A stretch of DNA of 59,010 nt from Spirochaetia bacterium UBA5763 (lineage in GTDB: Bacteria; Spirochaetota; UBA4802; UBA5550). Made by a program: the position numbers and the translations under genes. The stretch is taken from positions 1-59,010 of the forward strand of contig DIEX01000018.1 in NCBI GenBank assembly GCA_002418835.1, in the 5' to 3' direction. A model generated the notes under the pieces. That model ran no database searches. It worked only from the letters and a program-made list of their open reading frames with translations, and was not told where the DNA came from. Shown here one piece after another: positions 31,516 through 40,534 of this stretch; position 1 is the first letter of the stretch, and each line of letters opens with the position of its first letter.

Positions 31516-34233
31516 TTACTTCACCTGTTTGTTTGGAAAAGTTGAATCGATTAACCTGAAGGGTTTTTTTGCTATTATTCTGAACTGGCGCTTAATGGCG
31601 TTTTTCATGACAATGGGCCTCAGCTCAAGCAGGTCGACACCTTTGCAGTCATATTTCTTTTTAAGAGATATGGCGTCAAATTTACATTTTAATGTGCAGG
31701 CTCCGCAGCCGACACAGAGATAGGAATCCACAACAGCGGCTCCGCAGTCGAGGCAGCGTTCAGTCTCAATCCTGACCTGTTCCTCTGTGAATGTTTCCCG
31801 CAGATCACTGAAAGTTTTTTTAGATTCATTTCCGTCAATATGATGCAGTGACTGTCTCGGCATCCTGTCATAACCGTCAAGGGCGAGATCGTCTTTATCA
31901 AATGAAAGATAGTCTCTCTTTATCCGTCCCAGTGTGAGGCTCTGCCCCGGGTGAACATATCTGTGGATTGAAATGGCACCCTCTTTCCCCTGAGCTATTG
32001 CGTCTATGGCGAATCTTGGGCCTGTAAGAGAATCCCCCCCGGCAAAAACATCAGGTTCCCCTGTCTGGAAAGTTACCGGGTCAGCTTTAATTGTCAGATT
32101 GGAGTTTAATTCAATTCCGGTTCCTGAAACAAGGTTCCCCCATTCCATGGACTGACCCACAGAGAGGAGCAGATAATCAGCCTTAACTGTTATTGTATCT
32201 TTCTCATCAAATACCGGGCTGAATTTTCTGTCTGTATCATAAACTGAAATGCATCTTTTAAATTCGACACCGGTAAACCTGCCGTTTTCAGTGATGATCC
32301 GCTTCGGAGCCCATGAATTGTTTATTACAATTCCTTCAGCAACTGCCTCTTCGATCTCCTCTTCAAGAGCAGGCATGCCGTCCCTTTTTTCGAGGCAGAA
32401 TATATCAGTTCTGGAAGATCCGACTCTGAGAGCTGTACGTGCAACATCTATTGCTACATTCCCGCCGCCGATTGTTATCGCTCTCCCTTCAAGGGGCTTA
32501 TGTTCGCCAAGACTTACACTCCGCAGAAAATCGACTCCAGTAAATACTCCATCCGCATCTTCACCTTCAAGGCCCAGCTTCTTCCCACCCTGGGCGCCGA
32601 TGGCTATGTAAAACGCCTCATACCCCTGACGCCTCAGATCGCTGATGCTCAGGTCTTTACCTACTTCAACTCCGGTTTTGAATTCAACGCCAAGCTCTTT
32701 TAATACATCGATTTCAGCGTTAATAACGTTTTTCTCAAGCCTGAATGCAGGTATACCCAGAGTGAGCATCCCTCCAAGTACTCTCTGCTTTTCAAAAACA
32801 GTCACATTATATCCGTCGATGGCAAGGTAGTAGGCACATGAAAGCCCCGCAGGCCCTGCGCCGATTACAGCAATCCTGTTCCCGTAATCATGCCTTTTCT
32901 TCGGGATAAACCTCGTCTCGCTTTTCATATCTTGCTCGGCAATGAATTTTTTAATCTCATCAATTGCCACCGGAGAGTCTATCTCTCCCCTTGTGCAGGC
33001 TGATTCGCATTTTCTCGGGCATATCCGTCCGCATACAGCGGGGAAGGGGTTTTCATGTTTGATAAGTTCAAGAGCGTCAGTGTATCTCCCCTGAGATGCA
33101 AGTTTTATATAACCCTGAACCGCTATATGGGCAGGGCATTCAGCTTTGCATGGGCTTGAGCCTGTTTCTAAAACAACCTGTTTGTTGGTCCTGTAGTCCG
33201 GGTTCCATTTATCCTCACCCCACTCCCTGCTCCTTGGTGTTTCATGTCTTTTTATTTCAACAGGTTTTGTTGAGCAGATTTTCTGTCCCAGTTTTACAGC
33301 ATTAACAGGGCATACTTCGACACACTCGCCGCATGCCACGCAGTTATCCTGCCTGACTTCAGCAGCATAGTTTGACCGGACCATGTCGTTGTTATAGAAC
33401 ATTCCGGCTGTCCTCAGTGAGAGGCAGCTACAGCCGCAGCAGTTGCATATCGCGTGGGTATGGTCATACCCCTCTGTGTTCGGGATCTGGTGCATGAGTC
33501 CGTTCTCTTCAGCTTTTCTGATAACTTCAAAAGCTTCATCCCGTGTTATCTGCCGGCCTCTCTTAGTCCTTATATAGTATTCAGCGGCATGCCCCATCTG
33601 AATGCACATATCCTCTTTGAGGTGTCCGCATCCTTCACCCATTGCTTCGCGGGCGGTACGGCACGCGCAGTCTGATACTGAAAAGATTTCATTATCATTC
33701 AGAAATTTTGAGACCTCCTCATATGAAGCCCTTCTTGTTTCAGCCATGATGGACTGTTCAATGGGTATTACTCGCATGAGGCCCATCCCTATGGGGAAGA
33801 CACCGGCTGAGAGAGGCCCTCTGACTCTTCCGTATGCTTCAAAGGCTTCGGCAATCTGAGGGTGTTTTTTTACGTTTTCGAGGTTATTGGCCATCATCTC
33901 CATTACACCGGGGATCCAGGTTTCAAGCCAGTACCTGTCTACACCGTCAATGTTATTTACAAAACAGACTCCGTCAACAGAGAGCTGCCATAAAAGTTCT
34001 GATACACGTTCAACAGGCTTGCCGCACATTTTTGCGACTTCTTCAGCGCTCCTCGGCTCGCGAAGTTTCAGGCATAGGCCAACTTCAGCCATCTCCTCTG
34101 TGACAACGGGCTCAAGTATCCTGTATTCCGGATCTCCGGGTTTTATCCCTCTTTTTGAACCGGTTTTGGTTCTGTTTATATGATTTGCAAAATCCAGCAG
34201 TTTTTTATTAAATGTATCTATTTTTATATTCAT
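31516..34233 (-). CDS. Fe-S flavoprotein: winged helix + 4Fe-4S + GltD-like oxidoreductase (paralogue B)
   Basis: This 905-residue protein has the same layout as its neighbour at 28,682-31,357 and is clearly homologous end to end. It shows RSAEEVAKMCGKPVERVSELL, DCACRTAREAMGEGCGH, CNCCGCSCLS, CVACGECVEVCPVNAV, ECPAHIAVQGYIKL, VIGAGPAGLSCAYY, ITIGGGNVAIDVA and CVGCGACTLKCKFDAI. ATG 34233 is favoured over 34239 because AAGGG then has normal spacing. It follows hypB by about 30 nt. The pair may form a heteromer or serve two substrates. The nickel link is inferred from neighbours only. Confidence 0.85.
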   Translation of the reverse strand: MNIKIDTFNKKLLDFANHINRTKTGSKRGIKPGDPEYRILEPVVTEEMAEVGLCLKLREPRSAEEVAKMCGKPVERVSELLWQLSVDGVCFVNNIDGVDRYWLETWIPGVMEMMANNLENVKKHPQIAEAFEAYGRVRGPLSAGVFPIGMGLMRVIPIEQSIMAETRRASYEEVSKFLNDNEIFSVSDCACRTAREAMGEGCGHLKEDMCIQMGHAAEYYIRTKRGRQITRDEAFEVIRKAEENGLMHQIPNTEGYDHTHAICNCCGCSCLSLRTAGMFYNNDMVRSNYAAEVRQDNCVACGECVEVCPVNAVKLGQKICSTKPVEIKRHETPRSREWGEDKWNPDYRTNKQVVLETGSSPCKAECPAHIAVQGYIKLASQGRYTDALELIKHENPFPAVCGRICPRKCESACTRGEIDSPVAIDEIKKFIAEQDMKSETRFIPKKRHDYGNRIAVIGAGPAGLSCAYYLAIDGYNVTVFEKQRVLGGMLTLGIPAFRLEKNVINAEIDVLKELGVEFKTGVEVGKDLSISDLRRQGYEAFYIAIGAQGGKKLGLEGEDADGVFTGVDFLRSVSLGEHKPLEGRAITIGGGNVAIDVARTALRVGSSRTDIFCLEKRDGMPALEEEIEEAVAEGIVINNSWAPKRIITENGRFTGVEFKRCISVYDTDRKFSPVFDEKDTITVKADYLLLSVGQSMEWGNLVSGTGIELNSNLTIKADPVTFQTGEPDVFAGGDSLTGPRFAIDAIAQGKEGAISIHRYVHPGQSLTLGRIKRDYLSFDKDDLALDGYDRMPRQSLHHIDGNESKKTFSDLRETFTEEQVRIETERCLDCGAAVVDSYLCVGCGACTLKCKFDAISLKKKYDCKGVDLLELRPIVMKNAIKRQFRIIAKKPFRLIDSTFPNKQVK

Positions 34234-34265
34234 ATTCATATCCCTTGCTTACCATGCAGTATCTG

Positions 34266-34940
34266 TTATTTTTTCCAGGCAACCACTTCGCTGCGCAGCC
34301 ATTCAGCCCATTCATCTATTCCTTCACCTGTTTTCGCGGAGATAGGGATAATTTTTATATCAGGGTTCAGCTTTCTCGCGCGCTTCTTCACTTCATCAAG
34401 ATCAAAATTGAAAAAATCCATGGCATCAATTTTGTTGATCAGCAGGACGCTTGCAATTGAGAACATCAGCGGGTATTTCAGGGGTTTATCATCACCTTCG
34501 GGAACGCTCAATATCATGGCGTTTTTTGATGCGCCTGTGTCAAATTCAGCGGGGCATACAAGGTTTCCGACATTTTCAAGTATGATGCAGTCCATCCCTT
34601 CAGTGCCTATGCCTGAGAGTCCCTGCCTTGTCATGTCTGAATCGAGGTGGCACATACCTCCGGTATGGAGCTGTATTACTTTTGCTCCGGTGAGGGAGAT
34701 GGTATGAGCGTCAACATCAGAGTCAATATCAGCTTCCATAACTCCGATATTCATTTCGTCTTTGAGCGCTTCGATTGTCCGTACAATAGTTGAGGTCTTG
34801 CCGGAACCTGGAGACGCCATCAGGTTGAGTAAAAAAGTTTTACTCTTTTTTAATTCATCCCTCAGCAGAGCTGCTCTTTGATCATTGTTGTCAAATACAC
34901 TCTGTTTAATTTCGAGAATTTTGTAAGGATTCATATTCAT
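34266..34940 (-). CDS. hypB: HypB nickel-insertion GTPase
   Basis: This 224-residue SIMIBI-class GTPase has the P-loop ASPGSGKTS, Asp switch (EADIDSDVDAH), GGMCHLD and VCPAEFD metal-site region, NKID at G4 and SAKTGEG. It lacks the long His-rich nickel-storage N-terminus of some HypB proteins. With HypA it loads nickel into a maturing enzyme. It heads the operon hypB - flavoprotein B - flavoprotein A - hypA. No hypCDEF or hydrogenase genes are present, so its client lies elsewhere or is unusual. Confidence 0.93.
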   Translation of the reverse strand: MNMNPYKILEIKQSVFDNNDQRAALLRDELKKSKTFLLNLMASPGSGKTSTIVRTIEALKDEMNIGVMEADIDSDVDAHTISLTGAKVIQLHTGGMCHLDSDMTRQGLSGIGTEGMDCIILENVGNLVCPAEFDTGASKNAMILSVPEGDDKPLKYPLMFSIASVLLINKIDAMDFFNFDLDEVKKRARKLNPDIKIIPISAKTGEGIDEWAEWLRSEVVAWKK

Positions 34941-35481
34941 AAAGACTACCTCTGGTGGAAAAAATTATTTTTGTTTGGACCTCCATTTCACAAATGATAT
35001 TCAATGTTCCGCGTTTCTCTAAAGTTTAAGTTTTTTATATTTAATCAACTTTTTCATCCGGAAAAGCTGATTAAATAAAATGTCAGAAAAGCAGAAATGT
35101 AAATAAGGGAAAATTCTGTATTTATAATGGGGGAATTCCCTTAAAAGGTGTGAGTGAGCTGTATAGCAGAGCCGCGCTCGCCTATAGATGGAATTTATAT
35201 AAGAAGAATATTATATTTAAAAATCTGTTACGGTAAAGATGGCTGACAGGCCGGTTTCTCTTTTTTATAATTTTTATTTTTAAAATTTTTACGAGGCAAA
35301 GTTATTTCCTGAATTCAGGAGTGAATGTTCATTCCGTTTTTTGATGTTCTCCTGGCATCAAAAAAAGTGGAAGTGAGATGAATATTCAATTCCGGGTTGA
35401 TTATTCTTGGGAAAATATAAGGGTGACCGTTCATCTTTATACTCCAGAATAATGTTTACGTAAAAAACAATAAGGAGGTGG
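34941..35481. other. Long intergenic region between divergent units
   Basis: No gene was recognised. It holds short dyads: GGGAATTCCC (35,131-35,140), CCTGAATTCAGG (35,308-35,319), a GATG/CATC hairpin flanked by T and A runs (35,335-35,365), and GAATG-TT-CATTC (about 35,323-35,334). These could be regulator sites for hypB or for the plus-strand cluster, but none is assigned. A perfect ribosome-binding site AAGGAGGTG (35,472-35,480) ends the region. Confidence 0.5.
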
Positions 35482-35722
35482 TTTAAAAAAGTTACGAAAA
35501 TACTGACGGCAATTGTTTCCATCAGCATTATCTCTTTTTTACTCTACTCCTGATTTGTTTTCAAACCGGGATACAGAGATTACAAAAAGAGCCGGTGATG
35601 TGGCAACAGTTATTTAACCGGCGGGCGCTTCGTGTAACCAGGGCAGAAGTGGCCTTGCGCTTTCCGGAAAAAGTTCAGGTGGAGTGACAGGAGTTTTAAG
35701 TCATAATGCCTGGAAAAATTAA
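35482..35722 (+). pseudogene. Decayed small exported lipoprotein gene
   Basis: After a perfect AAGGAGGTG the sequence reads KKVTKILTAIVSISIISF followed by LLYS, a convincing lipoprotein signal. The start codon is missing (TTTAAAAAAGTT), and TGA stands where the lipobox Cys is expected. Another frame continues plausibly (TPDLFSNRDTEITKRAGDVA), meets an in-frame TAA at 35,615-35,617, and goes on with PAGASCNQGRSGLALSGKSS to a stop at 35,720-35,722. ACTCCTG at the junction would fit a short deletion between direct repeats. I read this as a gene with three lesions. Confidence 0.5.
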
Positions 35723-35748
35723 AATAAAAATGAATAGGAGCCACTAGA

Positions 35749-36699
35749 ATGAGTATCAGAAAGTATAAAATATCTTCACTGCTTGTATTGATGCTTGCAG
35801 TTGTTATGCCTGTGTTTGCACAGGAGGATGAAGCTTCAAAAAAAGCTGAAGCATCCAGAAAAGCGGCAAACCCGATCTGCGCAATGTTTGCAGTTCCGAT
35901 TGAATATGACCACTATCAGAAAGTCGGTCCGTATGATGGAACTATGGATGCAATAACTCTCAAACCTGTAATTCCGGTCGCAATTAACGAAGACTGGAAC
36001 ATTGTATCACGTACAATAATTCCCTATGTCTGGCAGGATGGAATTGTTCCTGACATGAATAAAACAATCGGCCCACTAACTGTTAATACAAAAGATGATC
36101 TTGGTTATAAATATGCAGGTAAAAATCATGGTTTCTGGGATATACAGGAGTCTATGTTTATCACACCTTCAAAAGCTATGAACGGTTTCCTCTGGGGTGT
36201 TGGTGGAGTTTTCGGATTCCCCGGCGAGAAGCAGATTGCGGGTATTACAGGGAAATACACAGCAGGCCCCACAGCAGCAGTTGTAAGGGAGGACAGTATC
36301 TTTACTTACGGCTTTCTCACCAGTCACTCCTGGTCTTATGCAGGGCGTGATAAGGATTACGGGAAATCGGGTTCCGAACATGCCCTTGCAGGAATAGTAA
36401 GCGCAAATGGTCTTGATCTGACAGTCGAAGCTGAAGATGTAAACAAAACATATATTCAGCCTTTCCTTACTCTCAGGACAAAAACTTATACAGGTCTTTC
36501 ACTTACATCAGAATCAACATATAACTGGAAGACGGAAAAATGGTCAGTACCTGTTATTGGTCTTTTAACACAGGTAGTTAAAATCGGCCCGCAGATTATG
36601 CAGCTCAAACTCGGTGGTCATTACTGGCTCACAGATAATGAAAATGACCCGGACGAGTGGGGCTACAGGGCGGCAGTAACATTGCTATATCTTAAATGA
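35749..36699 (+). CDS. Predicted outer-membrane beta-barrel protein
   Basis: This 316-residue protein has a cleavable signal peptide (SSLLVLMLAVVMPVFAQ). The mature part is rich in alternating aromatic and glycine strands (FLWGVGGVFGFPG, LKLGGHYWL, YRAAVTLLYLK) and ends with an aromatic-containing strand, as in outer-membrane barrels. It looks like the transporter-like porins found beside degradation genes of hydrophobic compounds. AGGAG precedes the start. A terminator follows about 180 nt downstream. The solute is unknown. Confidence 0.75.
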   Translation: MSIRKYKISSLLVLMLAVVMPVFAQEDEASKKAEASRKAANPICAMFAVPIEYDHYQKVGPYDGTMDAITLKPVIPVAINEDWNIVSRTIIPYVWQDGIVPDMNKTIGPLTVNTKDDLGYKYAGKNHGFWDIQESMFITPSKAMNGFLWGVGGVFGFPGEKQIAGITGKYTAGPTAAVVREDSIFTYGFLTSHSWSYAGRDKDYGKSGSEHALAGIVSANGLDLTVEAEDVNKTYIQPFLTLRTKTYTGLSLTSESTYNWKTEKWSVPVIGLLTQVVKIGPQIMQLKLGGHYWLTDNENDPDEWGYRAAVTLLYLK

Positions 36700-36873
36700 T
36701 ATATTATAAAGTGATTTAATGCATTTCATAAATGAGATTCATTATCCAACCTCTAAAGATTCATTCGTGGAATGACTGAGGTTGCAGGAGTTGATTAACG
36801 CAAAACAAAACAGTATTATCTGATTACTATACTGGTTTTGTGTTTAAGAGCATCCGGACTTCATGTTTGCACA

Positions 36874-36908
36874 TCCTGCATCAGTACTTCTGATGCAGGA
36901 AATTTTTT
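36874..36908 (+). terminator. Rho-independent terminator after the outer-membrane protein gene
   Basis: TCCTGCATCAG and CTGATGCAGGA form a perfect 11-bp stem with a 5-nt loop, followed by AATTTTTTC. Some read-through into the next genes remains possible. The rest of the 287-bp gap (36,700-36,986) shows nothing else recognisable except AAAGGAGGA before the next gene. Confidence 0.85.
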
Positions 36909-36986
36909 CAAAGCGGCCGCGATTACGGTCGTGGAGAATAAGAAGATGCAGAGTGAAAATTTAAATTAAAAAAGGAGGACTCGATT

Positions 36987-37898
36987 ATGTTCTTTTTTCA
37001 ACCATTCCCATGGTATTCAGCAATAATGTGGTTTGTAGTGTTCGGCATTCTTATAGGGCTGAATGAAATTATTCGTGCAAGTAAAAAAGGAAGCATTGCC
37101 ATATTCATGGTGCTGCCGGTCTGCCTTACCCCGGTGTGGCTTATGATGGATAGTGAAATAACTTCATGGTTCACATGGATTAAAGTCTATTCCGCGCTTA
37201 CAGGAAGCATTATATATATGGTTATCCGTTTTACAGATTTCCATAAGAAACATAAGTGGTACCTTGCTTTTGTACCTGCAATACTTGCTATAAATATCGC
37301 AGAAGCCTGTTTGCGTGAATTTCAGGTGGGCTTTCAGAATTTTAACGGTGTCGTTGATGGTATGACATACATCTCCGGCGGCTGGAACTATTTCAACGCT
37401 GCCGCAGGTATTCTTAATATACTTCTCATCTGCGGATGGTCAGGAATCTTCGCATCCAGCGGAAAGAAAAAAGATATGCTCTGGCCGGATCAGATCCGTT
37501 TCTGGGTTATAGCTTATGGTGTATGGAATATCTCTTATGTTTATTCATGTGCACCTGGTAACGCATTTTATTCAGGATTTGCGCTGAATATAGCTGCAAC
37601 AGTACCGGCTCTCTTCTGGGCAAAAGGAACATGGATGCAGAATCGTGCTGCAACACTCTCTTTCTGGATGATGTGGGTTATGACATGCCCGTACTTTTTC
37701 GCCACAGGGAGCACATTCAGTGTGCCTGTAAGTCTTAATCCTGCGGCAAACTGGACAATCTCTCTCCTCAGTTTCGGTCTTAATGTGGCCCTTGCTGTAT
37801 GGCAGATATATAGAATTGTTAAGTACCGCCGTAATCCGCTTAAAGATGAACTTTATACTGATCTGAATGAATACAAGTATGTAAATTCATTCAGATAA
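36987..37898 (+). CDS. DUF5692 family membrane protein
   Basis: This 303-residue polytopic protein has about nine or ten membrane helices (for example SAIMWFVVFGILIGLNEII, FMVLPVCLTPVWLMM). It matches the DUF5692 pattern as I recall it; no function is known. AAAGGAGGACTCG gives a strong ribosome-binding site. It is followed 47 nt later by an alpha/beta hydrolase, with a GCAA-loop hairpin between. Charged residues inside helices (Asn26-Glu27 region) hint at a transport or enzymatic role. Confidence 0.75.
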   Translation: MFFFQPFPWYSAIMWFVVFGILIGLNEIIRASKKGSIAIFMVLPVCLTPVWLMMDSEITSWFTWIKVYSALTGSIIYMVIRFTDFHKKHKWYLAFVPAILAINIAEACLREFQVGFQNFNGVVDGMTYISGGWNYFNAAAGILNILLICGWSGIFASSGKKKDMLWPDQIRFWVIAYGVWNISYVYSCAPGNAFYSGFALNIAATVPALFWAKGTWMQNRAATLSFWMMWVMTCPYFFATGSTFSVPVSLNPAANWTISLLSFGLNVALAVWQIYRIVKYRRNPLKDELYTDLNEYKYVNSFR

Positions 37899-37905
37899 TA
37901 AATAA

Positions 37906-37929
37906 TGCTGCGGGGGCAACCCCGCAGCA
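37906..37929. repeat. GC-rich intercistronic hairpin with GCAA tetraloop
   Basis: TGCTGCGGGG pairs perfectly with CCCCGCAGCA across GCAA. It resembles the hairpin before hypA (28,609-28,628). There is no T-run, so partial attenuation or mRNA protection is more likely than termination. Confidence 0.6.
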
Positions 37930-37945
37930 AAAATAGGAAACCGGT

Positions 37946-38734
37946 ATGGAAAAAAGAGAAATTCATGGAATAGATGTATTTATCGAGGGTCAGGGTGAAG
38001 AGACAATCGTTATGATACACGGATGGCCTGATACTTACAGACTGTGGGATCAGCAGGTTGAGGTTCTTAAGTCCAAATTCAGGTGCGTTCGATTTACACT
38101 TCCGGGATTCGATATTAATAAGCCCCGTAAGTTGTACACACTTCAGGATGAGGTCGATATTTTCAGTGAAATTATAGATACAGTGAGCCCTGACAAAAAA
38201 GTAATACTTATGCTTCATGACTGGGGATGTTTTTTCGGTTACCAGTATTATATGCTGAACCAGAATCGTGTTTCAAAAGTAATAGGTATTGATGTGGGAG
38301 ATGTAGGTTCAAAGGATATGAAACTGCCGCTCTCAATGGTGCTTTTTGCTGCCGGATACCAGCTCTGGCTTGCGCTTGCATGGAAGATCGGCGGAAAGAC
38401 CGGTGATGCCATGACACGTAAAATGGCTAAGAGCTTTAAAGTCCGTGCTGACCTCAACCTGATACACTCAGGGATGAACTACGCTTATCACCTCAGGTGG
38501 AAGCATTTTTTCCTTCGTAAACCTCAGGGTAATATTATTATCGATCCTGCATGCCCGATGCTTTTCTTCTTCGGCAGAAACAAGCCCACAATGTTTCATT
38601 CAGAGGCTTTCGTTAACAGGCTTAACAGTACAGCCGGGAGCAGGGCTATCGGAATGGATACAGGTCACTGGATTATGCTTGATAATCCCGAAGGTGTCAA
38701 CAGTGAGATACTGAACTGGCTCGAAGGGAGATAG
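37946..38734 (+). CDS. Alpha/beta hydrolase, epoxide hydrolase/haloalkane dehalogenase type
   Basis: This 262-residue protein has the HGWPD oxyanion motif (about 25-29), a nucleophile elbow LHDWGC with Asp as nucleophile, a helical cap and a late catalytic His in DTGHWIML. An Asp nucleophile followed by Trp-Gly is characteristic of epoxide hydrolases and haloalkane dehalogenases; fluoroacetate dehalogenase-like activity is also possible. The substrate is unknown. It follows the DUF5692 gene on the same strand, so a joint role is likely. Confidence 0.85.
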   Translation: MEKREIHGIDVFIEGQGEETIVMIHGWPDTYRLWDQQVEVLKSKFRCVRFTLPGFDINKPRKLYTLQDEVDIFSEIIDTVSPDKKVILMLHDWGCFFGYQYYMLNQNRVSKVIGIDVGDVGSKDMKLPLSMVLFAAGYQLWLALAWKIGGKTGDAMTRKMAKSFKVRADLNLIHSGMNYAYHLRWKHFFLRKPQGNIIIDPACPMLFFFGRNKPTMFHSEAFVNRLNSTAGSRAIGMDTGHWIMLDNPEGVNSEILNWLEGR

Positions 38735-38781
38735 AATCCGGCTTTAACATAGAAAGCAGTGAACAAATTTATGAATAGAAT

Positions 38782-38821
38782 CAGAGGGGGATTAAGAAAA
38801 AATTTTCTTAATCCCCCTCTG
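38782..38821 (+). terminator. 19-bp perfect hairpin after the hydrolase gene
   Basis: CAGAGGGGGATTAAGAAAA pairs perfectly with 38,803-38,821, leaving a minimal loop. It lies 48 nt after the hydrolase stop. A T-run is absent, so it is an operon-end hairpin rather than a textbook terminator. Confidence 0.6.
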
Positions 38822-38889
38822 CTATATAAAACAGACAGAATAAAATTATTTATATAAAAAAAGAACTTACTGAATTTTTGGAGAACATT

Positions 38890-40476
38890 ATGAACAGAGA
38901 ATATTCCGCAGAGGAATTTTTAAAAATAAAAACATCACTTGCGTATTTTTACGCATTCACAGCGACCATTGTAATCGGAATCGCGTTTCAGTTTATCAGT
39001 AAAATGGATATATCTGATATTATTCCTAATATGACATTCGGAGTTATATGCTCGATAATATCTTTTTATATATATCTGCTGAATAAACAGAGAAAAAATG
39101 CCGGGATCCTGATGTGGATAAGCGCCTTTACGTCAATAGCTATACCGCTCCTTGCCAAGCTGAAATACGCTTATAAATTCGGATGGACTTTTGCCCTTCT
39201 TTCATATAACACATCTACACTCCTTATGGTAATGGTTTTTCTGAATTCACTCTTTCTTAATAAGAGGCTTATGCAGGTAATAGCTTTCTCCGCGGTTTCG
39301 TTATGGTCGCTCTTTGTGTACACAGCGGTTTTGAACGGAGCAACTTATACTTTTGATTCCTTCAGTATCGGAACTGGTATGAGCTATGGCGGAGTTGTTA
39401 TGCCCCGCGAGATATTTTTTATAGTATCAACCGCTCTGATCTCCCTGGTTTCACTGAGATTTATCGGGATAATCAGTAGCTTTGCGGAGGATGTGATGAA
39501 CCAGAAAGTTGAGATTGAAGATCGTATAAACCAGGTGCAGGAGCTTAACTCTGCTATTAAAGAGAGGATGACGTCGCTTTTCAGTGAGCTTGAGTCGCAG
39601 AATAATCTGGTGGTCAGATTCAATGAGAAGATGCAGAACCAGGCTGCCACATTTGAAGAGATATCAGCAACACTTGAAGAGCTGAGAACCTCCTCTGAAT
39701 ATATACATCAGTCAACACTGGAGCAGATAGAAGGCAACACAAGGCTTGATGAAACCATTGAAGATTTTAAAAGGATTAAACTGGAAACAGCGCAGAACCT
39801 CATGTCATCTTATAACAGGATGCAGAGAATTTCCGGGAGTGTCTCCACTGCAAAGGAAAAACTTGCTAACGTGGAGGATACCATAAGTACAATTACTGCT
39901 CAGAGCGGAGAGATTTCCGGAACAGTGTCTGTAATAACAGAAATAGCTGAAAGGATCAATCTCCTCTCCCTTAATGCCAGTATCGAAGCAGCCAGGGCCG
40001 GAGAACACGGGAAGGGCTTTGCCGTTGTTGCCGCTGAGGTCGGAAAGCTTGCATCCAGTACTACCTGGAGCATAAAGGAAATTGATAAAGCTCTTGCCCT
40101 TAACAGTGAAGTTACCAGGAGAGGGGCATCTGTTATAAAAGATTCATCATCAGTTATAAAAGAGATGATAAATGATATAACAGGGAACACTGGGAGCATA
40201 CAGGATATTCAGAAGTCTCTCACTGTGGAGGAGAGTCACCTCTCGACGATTATACAGCAGATGGGTGTGAACATTAACCTCGCGAGATCCATAGGTATAG
40301 GAACAGAGGAACAGAAGATCGCCATAGAGAATACAAGCGACGCGCTTGAAGGGCTTAATCATATTGTCAGCGAAATGGTACGGGAGATCAATGACCTCTC
40401 TGTTTCATCTGAAAATATATATTCCGGAGCAAGGGAGCTTCTGGATAAGGCCAGTTTCGAACCGGCAGGGATGTAA
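38890..40476 (+). CDS. Methyl-accepting chemotaxis protein
   Basis: This 528-residue protein has six predicted N-terminal membrane helices (about 10-205) with little periplasmic domain and no recognisable HAMP. A long cytoplasmic helical signalling domain follows, with the conserved tip NLLSLNASIEAARAGEHGKG (20-residue core around 360) and FAVVAAEVGKLA. It should control CheA. ATG 38890 is chosen over TTG 38878 because GGAGA precedes it. No CheR-tethering pentapeptide is seen at the C-terminus. Sensing within the membrane is suggested by the topology. Confidence 0.9.
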   Translation: MNREYSAEEFLKIKTSLAYFYAFTATIVIGIAFQFISKMDISDIIPNMTFGVICSIISFYIYLLNKQRKNAGILMWISAFTSIAIPLLAKLKYAYKFGWTFALLSYNTSTLLMVMVFLNSLFLNKRLMQVIAFSAVSLWSLFVYTAVLNGATYTFDSFSIGTGMSYGGVVMPREIFFIVSTALISLVSLRFIGIISSFAEDVMNQKVEIEDRINQVQELNSAIKERMTSLFSELESQNNLVVRFNEKMQNQAATFEEISATLEELRTSSEYIHQSTLEQIEGNTRLDETIEDFKRIKLETAQNLMSSYNRMQRISGSVSTAKEKLANVEDTISTITAQSGEISGTVSVITEIAERINLLSLNASIEAARAGEHGKGFAVVAAEVGKLASSTTWSIKEIDKALALNSEVTRRGASVIKDSSSVIKEMINDITGNTGSIQDIQKSLTVEESHLSTIIQQMGVNINLARSIGIGTEEQKIAIENTSDALEGLNHIVSEMVREINDLSVSSENIYSGARELLDKASFEPAGM

Positions 40477-40534
40477 TATTTAAGTTTTATTTTTTTTATT
40501 TGCTTTTTGTAATGTATCCCGTTGAATTAATTCC

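Noticed and set aside
28237..34940. A hydrogenase operon around hypA/hypB
   Set aside because: No CxxC...CxxC nickel large subunit, small subunit or hypCDEF genes; the large proteins are GltD-like flavoproteins.
35100..35365. A regulatory RNA or CRISPR-like array in the hypB upstream region
   Set aside because: Only isolated short dyads; no regular repeats and no conserved riboswitch core recognised.
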